In this document: positions 1 to 5,311 of the stretch, piece by piece | How the letters are laid out: every line of letters begins with the position of its first letter | Numbering within the stretch: the stretch's first letter is position 1 | From: Bacteroidota bacterium | GTDB lineage: Bacteria; Bacteroidota; Bacteroidia; Chitinophagales; Chitinophagaceae | Direction: 5' to 3' | Assembly (NCBI GenBank): GCA_028877005.1 | Contig: JAGWPI010000065.1 | Span: 1-5,311 of the forward strand | Length of the DNA: 5,311 bases | Translations under genes and position numbers: made by a program | The notes under the pieces: model-generated | Told to the model about the DNA's origin: nothing | Database searches by the model: none | What the model saw: only the letters and a program-made list of their open reading frames with translations

Positions 1-144
1 CGGTACACGGCTATCGCTGCAACCAATCCATAAAAACTGTGGAGATTGTAAGTGTACTAATCTTGAAAAAAATTCAGGATCATCACTAACTCTTTGCTTT
101 GCCCATGTTTTATTGTTTTTTAACAATTGCTCATATACTTGCAT
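1..144 (-). CDS. Second beta-carbonic anhydrase, N-terminal part only (runs off the window)
   Basis: An open frame of 48 codons starts at the ATG at 144-142 and stays open to base 1, so the gene continues beyond the window. The visible N-terminus (MQVYEQLLKN...) ends in FLWIGCSDSRVP, the first zinc-binding motif of beta-carbonic anhydrases, with Cys42, Asp44 and Arg46. The family reversibly hydrates CO2 to bicarbonate in the cytoplasm. It aligns without gaps to the first 48 residues of the complete carbonic anhydrase at 207-839 (27 of 48 identical by my count), so the two are tandem paralogues. Trp39, part of the bicarbonate-binding site of type II enzymes, is also present. The start is supported because both paralogues begin at the same aligned position. 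The 62 bp upstream is AT-rich with no Shine-Dalgarno sequence, and co-transcription with the upstream gene is likely. The second zinc motif (HxxC) lies outside the window, so activity cannot be judged. Confidence 0.9.
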   Translation of the reverse strand, partial: MQVYEQLLKNNKTWAKQRVSDDPEFFSRLVHLQSPQFLWIGCSDSRVP

Positions 145-206
145 ATATATTTTTTTAGAATGATTGAATGACCTAAAGATATTGATATCATTTTATAAAT
201 GAATAC

Positions 207-839
207 TTACAAGTTATCATAGCAATATAAATGGTCGGCTAATTGATGTGGCTTTATTTCATGTATTTTATGAAGTAAACCATCTTCTAAATTATATACC
301 CATCCGTGCAGAGTTGGTGCATAAGCATTCTTCCATGCAGATTGAATAATAGATGTTTTGGCTAAATTAATAACTTGTTCTTCTACATTTAGTTCCACCA
401 AACGGTTTAATTGTTCCATTTCAGTGGGTAAATGTTCTATTTCAGTTAGATGCAGTCTTTTTACATCTTTAATACTCCGTAACCATTTATTAATTACCCC
501 ATAATTATGTTGGGTTAAAGCCGCTTTTACACCACCACAACCATAATGACCACAAACAATAACATGCTTTACTTTTAAATGATTAACAGCATACGCTAAT
601 ACACTTAATAAATTTAAATCGGTATGTACTACTAAATTGGCAATATTGCGATGTACAAAAATTTCACCGGGATCAGTACCTGTTATTTCATTAGCCGGCA
701 CTCTACTATCACTACAACCAATCCATAAAAATTCGGGTGTTTGAATGGTGCTAAGCCTTTTAAAGTAAGAGGGATCATCTTTCCTGCGCTCGCTTGCCCA
801 GGCTTTATTTTCTAAAAAAAGTTTATCAATTGAATTCAT
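207..839 (-). CDS. can: Beta-carbonic anhydrase, Can-like type II (EC 4.2.1.1)
   Basis: Zinc enzyme of 210 residues that interconverts CO2 and bicarbonate in the cytoplasm. The beta-class signatures are complete: CSDSR at 42-46 (zinc ligand Cys42, Asp44-Arg46 dyad) and GHYGCGG at 97-103 (zinc ligands His98 and Cys101). These positions match E. coli Can as I recall it, and the length is close to that enzyme (about 220). Trp39, Arg64 (FVHRN) and Tyr182 (HGWVY) correspond to the Trp/Arg/Tyr triad that binds inhibitory bicarbonate in type II enzymes of E. coli and Haemophilus. Allosteric, pH-dependent regulation is therefore expected, by inference. No signal peptide is visible. The ATG lies inside the last codons of the sulP-type gene (14 bp overlap, different frame), which suggests translational coupling. 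The start is supported by the equally placed N-terminus of the paralogue at 1-144. The symbol is given by similarity to Can. Confidence 0.95.
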   Translation of the reverse strand: MNSIDKLFLENKAWASERRKDDPSYFKRLSTIQTPEFLWIGCSDSRVPANEITGTDPGEIFVHRNIANLVVHTDLNLLSVLAYAVNHLKVKHVIVCGHYGCGGVKAALTQHNYGVINKWLRSIKDVKRLHLTEIEHLPTEMEQLNRLVELNVEEQVINLAKTSIIQSAWKNAYAPTLHGWVYNLEDGLLHKIHEIKPHQLADHLYCYDNL

Positions 840-2400
840 GTTTTAATTCATTTTGTTGTGAAAACAAACGATGCATACTTTTATGACTACTTTTCTTAAT
901 CTCAACCTTAATATTTTTTAAATGCGCGTGCTTTAAATAGTGATTAATTTCTTCAATCACATCCTTATCAATAAAATCGGCTCTAGTTACATCTATCAAT
1001 ACAAAAGAGTTTTCAGGAATTTGTTCTAACTTTTCTTTAATGATTGGTTTGTTTAAAAAAGATACGTCTTTTCTTAATCTAATTAAATAATTATTACTGT
1101 CATTCACTACCAATACTGCTGAGCGGAAATTACTGCTAATTAAAAAGAATAAAGCTACGGCGCATCCTATTAAAATTCCAATTAATAAATCTGACAATAA
1201 AATAGCGGCAATAGTTACCATAAATGGAATTAGTTGATCCCATCCTTTTCTGTAAAACTCTTTAAATAAGGACACTTTAGCTAATTTATAGCCCGTAAAA
1301 ATTAAGATAGCTGCTAAAGCACTTAAAGGAATATGATTAATTATTTCAGGTATTAATAGTACAAATAATAAAAGTATTATACCATGCAGAATGGTAGAAT
1401 TTTTTGTTTTGGCACCTGCATATACATTTGCAGAGCTTCGCACAATAACTGAAGTAACCGGAATGCCACCAATTAAACCCGAAATAAAATTACCAATGCC
1501 TTGGGCTTTTAATTCTCTATTGGTAGGAGTGGCCCTTTTTAATGGGTCTAAATTATCTACTGCTTCAATACTTAACAAGGTTTCTAAGGAAGCAACAACA
1601 GCAATGGTTACAGCAGCAATCCATACCTCTTTATGGGTAATAAATGACCAATTGGGAAAAGTAAAGAAAGACAGAAAACCATTGTCTTGATTGGCAATTG
1701 GTAAAGAAACCAACTTATTAGACTGAAGTGCAAACAAAGGTATAGCGGTTTTAAAATATTCATTTAAAAAAGTACCTATTATTACTGCGAGTAATGCACC
1801 TGGTATTAATTGCACTTTTTTTATTTTTTTTACTACCCATCCATCCCATATAATAATAATACATAAGGCCACAATACCTATTAATAAAGCCCCTTTGTTT
1901 ATTTTAGCACTAAAGTTTGTAAATACCGTAAAAGTATTTTCAGTATTAGCTTCATTAAAAGATTCATTGCCTATAAAATTGGCATCATAACCTACAAAAT
2001 GTGGAATTTGTTTTAATATTAACAGCAAGCCAATAGCAGCTAACATGCCTTTAATAACGGCATTGGGCACATAATCACCTAAAATTCCTGCTTTTAAAAA
2101 CCCCAATACAATTTGTAATAGGCCAGCTATTACAACAGCCAACAAAAATGCTTCATATACCTGCAATTTGGCAATAGCGGTGGCTACAATAACAGTTAAG
2201 CCGGCTGCCGGACCACTTACACTTAATTGGGAGCCACTTAATAAGCCTACAACTATACCTCCAACTATACCAGCAATAATGCCGGAAAATAACGGTGCAC
2301 CTGAACCCAAAGCAATCCCTAAACATAATGGCAAAGCCACCAATACCACCACAATAGAAGCCGGAAAATCTTTTCCGAGCAACTGAAAATAACTTTTCAT
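826..2400 (-). CDS. SulP-family anion transporter with C-terminal STAS domain, putative bicarbonate transporter
   Basis: Inner-membrane anion transporter of the SulP/SLC26 family, 524 residues. The first 425 or so are strongly hydrophobic with many membrane segments (for example 13-33, 38-58, 82-105, 111-133, 170-189, 257-278, 338-375, 390-424). Family motifs are SGPAAGLT at 62-69, SLETLLSIEAVD at 271-282, and the block at 294-340 (NRELKAQGIGN, GGIPVTSVIVRSSANVYAGAKT). Residues about 435-505 form a short STAS domain (FVLIDVTRADFIDKDVIEEI) in which the usual D-S/T-S/T-G element reads DKDV. The family moves sulfate, bicarbonate, chloride or dicarboxylates. The 14 bp overlap with a carbonic anhydrase gene, and the known SulP-carbonic anhydrase fusions, favour bicarbonate. 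This is inference, and sulfate or another anion remains possible. No sulfate-assimilation gene is visible nearby. The start gives a normal N-terminus before the first membrane helix. No Shine-Dalgarno sequence is seen. Confidence 0.93.
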   Translation of the reverse strand: MKSYFQLLGKDFPASIVVVLVALPLCLGIALGSGAPLFSGIIAGIVGGIVVGLLSGSQLSVSGPAAGLTVIVATAIAKLQVYEAFLLAVVIAGLLQIVLGFLKAGILGDYVPNAVIKGMLAAIGLLLILKQIPHFVGYDANFIGNESFNEANTENTFTVFTNFSAKINKGALLIGIVALCIIIIWDGWVVKKIKKVQLIPGALLAVIIGTFLNEYFKTAIPLFALQSNKLVSLPIANQDNGFLSFFTFPNWSFITHKEVWIAAVTIAVVASLETLLSIEAVDNLDPLKRATPTNRELKAQGIGNFISGLIGGIPVTSVIVRSSANVYAGAKTKNSTILHGIILLLFVLLIPEIINHIPLSALAAILIFTGYKLAKVSLFKEFYRKGWDQLIPFMVTIAAILLSDLLIGILIGCAVALFFLISSNFRSAVLVVNDSNNYLIRLRKDVSFLNKPIIKEKLEQIPENSFVLIDVTRADFIDKDVIEEINHYLKHAHLKNIKVEIKKSSHKSMHRLFSQQNELKHEFN

Positions 2401-2481
2401 AAAAAAAGTAAATTTTTTTTAAATAAAATAAGCAAATGGCATACTGCTGTAATACATGATAGTAAGTAATGGTTTTAACAG

Positions 2482-2512
2482 TTGCAATTAAATATTAAAA
2501 TATTTAATGCAA
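2482..2512. repeat. Near-perfect AT-rich palindrome upstream of the SulP/carbonic anhydrase genes
   Basis: The arms ATTAAATATT (2487-2496) and AATATTTAAT (2499-2508) are perfect inverted copies separated by AA. The outer TTGC (2482-2485) and GCAA (2509-2512) extend the pairing, with one unpaired A at 2486, giving 14 paired positions per arm. The centre lies about 97 bp before the SulP-type start codon and about 49 bp after the stop of the small upstream gene. It could be an operator for the transporter genes or an AU-rich hairpin in the mRNA. No T-run follows it on the minus strand, so it does not look like an ordinary intrinsic terminator. The structure is seen directly; its function is unknown. 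Confidence 0.5.
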
Positions 2513-2546
2513 AAAATAAGTGTTAATCACCGTGTAGCAGTAATTT

Positions 2547-2843
2547 TTAAGAAAGATTGGGTGGAGGCACCAATATATCAGGCTTAAACTGTATGGGTAA
2601 TTTTTCAGAATGTTGGATGTATGCAGTTAATGCACTGAATGCAAGTAAATGAAAATGTTGATTTGAACTGTATAGCAGGTTGTATAACGAATTAAATTTT
2701 TTTATAGTATCTTTTTCAACCCCATGACCATGTGCCAACTCTTCTGTAATAACATTATTGAATAAAAGTGCACCTACCTGCTTAATCGGAATAATTTGCA
2801 GTGATATGGTCATTAATAAAAAAGCAGCGATAAGTGGCTTCAT
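2547..2843 (-). CDS. Small hypothetical protein with N-terminal signal/anchor segment
   Basis: 98 residues that I cannot assign to a named family. Residues 3-19 are hydrophobic after a Met-Lys start, consistent with a Sec signal peptide or single membrane anchor. There is no clear signal peptidase site and no lipobox cysteine; the protein has no cysteine at all. The mature part contains IPIKQVGALLFNN (18-30), an acidic ITEEL stretch, and two close histidine pairs, HGH at 38-40 and HFH at 63-65, plus His78. The tail is proline-rich (PDILVPPPNLS). It is therefore probably an envelope or periplasmic protein, and the histidine pairs might bind a metal, which is speculation. It sits 92 bp after fabG and 146 bp before the SulP-type gene, so operon membership with either is uncertain. 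A normal-looking signal segment and the lack of any competing gene favour it being real; there is no homology evidence here. Confidence 0.65.
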   Translation of the reverse strand: MKPLIAAFLLMTISLQIIPIKQVGALLFNNVITEELAHGHGVEKDTIKKFNSLYNLLYSSNQHFHLLAFSALTAYIQHSEKLPIQFKPDILVPPPNLS

Positions 2844-2851
2844 GATCGCTG

Positions 2852-2859
2852 CAAAATTA
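2852..2859 (-). promoter_or_regulatory. Candidate Bacteroidota -7 box (TAATTTTG) before the small hypothetical gene
   Basis: On the minus strand TAATTTTG matches the Bacteroidota -7 consensus TAnnTTTG at every fixed position. It ends 8 nt before the ATG of the 98-residue protein, so a transcript would have almost no leader. The -33 region, about 19-20 nt upstream, is a T-run and not a clear TTTG or TTG. In such AT-rich DNA a chance match is quite possible. Confidence 0.25.
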
Positions 2860-2870
2860 ATACTATTAAA

Positions 2871-2913
2871 AAGAAATTAAAAAAAGAATGTGTTGTAAAT
2901 TTCTTAATTTCTT
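2871..2913 (-). terminator. Weak AT-rich inverted repeat after fabG, possible terminator
   Basis: Perfect 10-bp arms, AAGAAATTAA (2871-2880) and TTAATTTCTT (2904-2913), flank a 23-nt loop. In the minus-strand transcript the hairpin begins 22 nt after the fabG stop codon and its descending arm runs into a short T-run. The stem has only two G-C pairs, one in each half of the arm, and the loop is long, so it would be a poor intrinsic terminator. It could equally be a chance feature of AT-rich spacer DNA. Confidence 0.25.
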
Positions 2914-2935
2914 ATTCGCCATTGGAGTAAGCCAT

Positions 2936-3691
2936 TTATATGTTAAGCCCACCGCATACACTTAAAACTTGGCCGGTAATATAGCTACTTAAATCACTGG
3001 CCAGAAAGAGGGTAGTATTGGCTATTTCTTCAGCATGCCCAAAACGACCTAGTGGTATTTTACTTAGAAATGTATTCGCCGCATCTCCTTCTTTTAAATA
3101 TGCCGTCATATCGGTTTCTACAAACCCCGGAGCTATGGCATTGCAACGAATATTTCGGCTACCTAATTCTGCTGCAATAGACTTTGTAAAACCGATAATA
3201 CCTGCTTTGCTGGCAGCATAACTGCTTTGCCCTGCATTTCCTCTTATGCCAATAATAGAACTCATGTTAATAATACTACCTCTCTTAGCCTTCATCATTG
3301 GGCGAATTACTTGTTTGGTAACATTATACACACTATTCAAATTTGTATGAATTACATCATTCCACTGTTCTGCACTCATGCGCAATAATAAATTATCTTT
3401 TGATATACCTGCATTATTTACGCATACATCAATTGTTCCAAATTCTTTTACTACATCATTGATAAATTGCTCGGTTTCATTATAATTTGCTGCATTGGTT
3501 TTATAAGCCTTAGCTTTTACACCCATTTCTTCTATTTTTTTAACTAATTCAGCAGCTTTTTCTGAACTGCTATCACTTACATAAGTAAATACAATATGAC
3601 TGCCTTGCTCAGCTAACTTTACAGCAATAGCAGCGCCAATACCTCTGGCTGCCCCGGTAACTAAGGTTATTTTTCCTTCTAATAATTTCAT
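2936..3691 (-). CDS. fabG: 3-oxoacyl-[acyl-carrier-protein] reductase FabG (SDR family)
   Basis: NADPH-dependent reductase of the fatty-acid elongation cycle, converting 3-oxoacyl-ACP to 3-hydroxyacyl-ACP in the cytoplasm. It is 251 residues, typical of classical short-chain dehydrogenases. The sequence shows the cofactor-binding glycine motif TGAARGIG (12-19), NNAG (92-95) and the catalytic tetrad Asn117, Ser145, Tyr158 and Lys162 (SYAASKAG). IAPGFVETDM (186-195) and the C-terminal SYITGQVLSVCGG region are also FabG-like. The last region carries CGG where most FabG proteins have DGG or NGG, a mild divergence near the C-terminus. The ATG at 3691 fits the family start (MKLLEGKITLVTGA), and no Shine-Dalgarno sequence precedes it. 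The 92-bp gap to the GH3-type gene contains a weak TAAATTTT box (3708-3715) without a good -33 element. Another SDR specificity is possible, since no acyl-carrier gene is adjacent, but FabG is the best call. Confidence 0.88.
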   Translation of the reverse strand: MKLLEGKITLVTGAARGIGAAIAVKLAEQGSHIVFTYVSDSSSEKAAELVKKIEEMGVKAKAYKTNAANYNETEQFINDVVKEFGTIDVCVNNAGISKDNLLLRMSAEQWNDVIHTNLNSVYNVTKQVIRPMMKAKRGSIINMSSIIGIRGNAGQSSYAASKAGIIGFTKSIAAELGSRNIRCNAIAPGFVETDMTAYLKEGDAANTFLSKIPLGRFGHAEEIANTTLFLASDLSSYITGQVLSVCGGLNI

Positions 3692-3783
3692 AAGGAATTT
3701 ACAGTTTAAAATTTAGATAATTCAATTTAAGAATATGTACAACAGTTTTATTGCACAACATTCAATAAGCGGTAAAAATAAGG

Positions 3784-5307
3784 TTATTGTACAAATGGTT
3801 GCTGCATTAATTGTAATAATTCATCTACATATATTCTATTATTGGATAAGCGCGGTACTTTATGTTGCCCGCCTAATTTACCTTTTTGCCGTAACCAGTT
3901 ATTAAAAATATTTTTTGGAACAGAGTGTATGACAGGCATATGCAAAGCAATATCTTTTTGACGTTTGGCCTCATAGTCGCTGTTGAGTGATTTGAGGGCA
4001 CAATCTAATTCAAAAGCAAAGTATTCCATGTTTTGAGGCGATTGTTCAAATTCAATTAACCATTCATGTCCGCCATTTTGATGGTCATTAAAATAAATAG
4101 GGGCTGCTGTATATTCATTAATAATACAATTTGTTTTTTGTGCTGCTATGGCAATGGCTTTGTCTGTATTATCTACAATTAATTCTTCGCCAAATGCATT
4201 AATAAAATGTTTTAATCGTCCACTCACTTTTATTTTATATGGGTTTAATGATATAAACTGAATTGTATCGCCTGTTAAGTAACGCCATAAACCGCCATTG
4301 GTTGAAATAACAGGTGCATAGTTTTTGCCTATCTCTACTTGTTGTAAACCTATGGTAAGTGGGTTATCCTTTCCATATTCTTCTGTCGGCATAAATTCAT
4401 AAAAGATGCCATAATCTAAAAACAATAACATCCCCTCTTCATCCGCATCATTTTGCGCAGCAAAAAATCCTTCACTGGCATTATACAAATCCAAATAAAA
4501 AATATTTTTTCCAATTAATTTTTTAAATTGTTCCTTATAAGGAATAAAAGAAACACCTCCATGTAAGTACAATTCTAAGTTAGGCCACACTTCGGCCAGT
4601 GTATTTTTTCCGGTTATTTCAAGTATACGTTTAATGAGTAATAAAGTCCAGGTAGGAACTCCTGATATAGAGGTTACATTTTCTTGAATGGTGGAGCGAG
4701 CTAATTGCTCAATTTTATGTTCCCATTCATCCATTAGTGCAATAGAGAGTTCTGGCGTACGAATCCATGATGCCCATATGGGTGTGTTTTGTAATAAAAC
4801 GGCGCTTAAATCACCATATTGAGCTTCATCATTAATGGGGCTGATTTGATGACTTCCACCAATTACCAATCCTTTTCCGGTAAGTAAGTCACTTTCAGGA
4901 TTAAATTTATAATACATGCTAAGTACATCTTTAGCAGATTGATAATGACAATCCTGCAAGCTTTCTTCGGTAATAGGAATGAATTTACTTTTATCGCTAG
5001 TAGTACCGCTACTTTTTGCAAACCAATAAACGGGTGTATTCCACAATAAATTTTGTTCACCCTGCATTAATCTTTCAATATAAGGTTTCAGATCCTCATA
5101 TTCATTAATAGGTATTCTTTTTTTAAACTCTTTAATGGTAAAAAGGTTGTTCATGCCATACTTACGTCCAAATTCTGTAAACTGGCCATGTGTAACCAAA
5201 TCCTGCAGTACATCGCGTTGTGTTGCAATTGGGTTTTGCATCCATTGCTCAATGCGCCAATTACGCAGACGGGCAAATCTTGATATGGCAGGACTTAGCA
5301 GTTTCAT
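3784..5307 (-). CDS. GH3-family acyl-adenylating enzyme (GH3 auxin-responsive promoter family)
   Basis: 507 residues, full length for bacterial GH3 proteins, which belong to the adenylate-forming (acyl-CoA synthetase-like) superfamily. Visible motifs in order are the ATP phosphate-binding loop SSGTTSDKSKFIPIT (99-113), YNASEG (275-280, the Y-x-x-S/T-E position), YLTGDTIQF (343-351, the adenylate-binding aspartate region), SGRLKHFINAFGEEL (362-376, the hinge to the C-terminal lobe) and KGKLGGQHKVPRL (475-487), typical of the GH3 C-terminus. Plant GH3 enzymes adenylate jasmonate or auxin and join them to amino acids. Bacterial members have no established general substrate, so the acid activated and the acceptor are unknown. 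It is presumably cytoplasmic, as no signal peptide or membrane segment is seen. The start at 5307 gives the expected N-terminal region (NPIATQRDVLQDLV, TEFGRKYG). Only 4 bp of upstream DNA is present, so its promoter is not visible. It lies 92 bp ahead of fabG. Confidence 0.9.
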   Translation of the reverse strand: MKLLSPAISRFARLRNWRIEQWMQNPIATQRDVLQDLVTHGQFTEFGRKYGMNNLFTIKEFKKRIPINEYEDLKPYIERLMQGEQNLLWNTPVYWFAKSSGTTSDKSKFIPITEESLQDCHYQSAKDVLSMYYKFNPESDLLTGKGLVIGGSHQISPINDEAQYGDLSAVLLQNTPIWASWIRTPELSIALMDEWEHKIEQLARSTIQENVTSISGVPTWTLLLIKRILEITGKNTLAEVWPNLELYLHGGVSFIPYKEQFKKLIGKNIFYLDLYNASEGFFAAQNDADEEGMLLFLDYGIFYEFMPTEEYGKDNPLTIGLQQVEIGKNYAPVISTNGGLWRYLTGDTIQFISLNPYKIKVSGRLKHFINAFGEELIVDNTDKAIAIAAQKTNCIINEYTAAPIYFNDHQNGGHEWLIEFEQSPQNMEYFAFELDCALKSLNSDYEAKRQKDIALHMPVIHSVPKNIFNNWLRQKGKLGGQHKVPRLSNNRIYVDELLQLMQQPFVQ

Positions 5308-5311
5308 TGAA

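Noticed and set aside
183..190. Short palindrome TGATATCA between the two carbonic anhydrase genes
   Set aside because: Eight bases of AT-rich palindrome are expected by chance, and no promoter elements of good quality accompany it.
820..850. Programmed frameshift joining SulP and the carbonic anhydrase into one protein
   Set aside because: Joining would need a +1 shift and no convincing +1 slippery site is seen. The carbonic anhydrase has its own ATG, and its N-terminus matches that of the independently started paralogue, so two separate overlapping genes explain the data better.
1391..1690. Plus-strand open frame of 99 codons inside the SulP gene
   Set aside because: It lies antisense to the well-supported transporter, has no recognisable domain and has composition expected of a shadow frame.
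2168..2386. Plus-strand open frame of 72 codons rich in Thr, Pro and Ala
   Set aside because: It is antisense to the N-terminal membrane helices of the SulP protein; the bias follows from reverse-complemented codons for hydrophobic and glycine-rich residues.
3018..3221. Plus-strand open frame of 67 codons
   Set aside because: It is antisense to the conserved C-terminal half of fabG, with no independent support.
4863..5060. Minus-strand open frame of 65 codons
   Set aside because: It lies in another frame within the GH3 gene, across its ATP-binding region; a shadow frame.
1..5311. Mobile elements, CRISPR arrays, tRNA or rRNA genes
   Set aside because: No transposase motifs, regularly spaced repeats or recognisable RNA genes were seen on either strand.

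Overview
The window is AT-rich and every gene I can support lies on the minus strand, so transcription runs from position 5311 towards position 1. The organism is most likely a member of the Bacteroidota, plausibly Chitinophagaceae. This is inferred from the low G+C, the AT-rich start regions without Shine-Dalgarno sequences, a TAnnTTTG-type -7 box, and the style of the bacterial GH3 and FabG proteins. No marker gene proves it.

Layout in transcription order: (1) 5307-3784, a full-length GH3-family acyl-adenylating enzyme; (2) after 92 bp, 3691-2936, a FabG-type 3-oxoacyl-ACP reductase with a complete catalytic set; (3) after 92 bp containing an AT-rich inverted repeat and a -7-like box, 2843-2547, a 98-residue hypothetical protein with an N-terminal hydrophobic segment; (4) after 146 bp holding a long near-perfect palindrome, 2400-826, a SulP-family anion transporter with a short STAS domain; (5) overlapping its end by 14 bp, 839-207, a complete Can-type (type II) beta-carbonic anhydrase; (6) after 62 bp, 144-1, the first 48 codons of a second beta-carbonic anhydrase, cut by the window edge.

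The most coherent unit is SulP plus the two carbonic anhydrases. SulP-carbonic anhydrase fusions and pairs are known and have been proposed to be bicarbonate transport systems. Here the parts are separate, overlapping genes, with an extra tandem carbonic anhydrase. The likely role is bicarbonate/CO2 supply or pH handling coupled to anion transport; the substrate is inferred. FabG serves fatty-acid elongation. The GH3 protein probably activates an acyl acid, but its substrate is unknown. No mobile elements, CRISPR arrays, tRNAs or rRNAs were seen, and no gene-free stretch exceeds 146 bp. I see no clearly unprecedented system; the main items of interest are the SulP/double carbonic anhydrase arrangement, the palindrome ahead of it and the small orphan protein.
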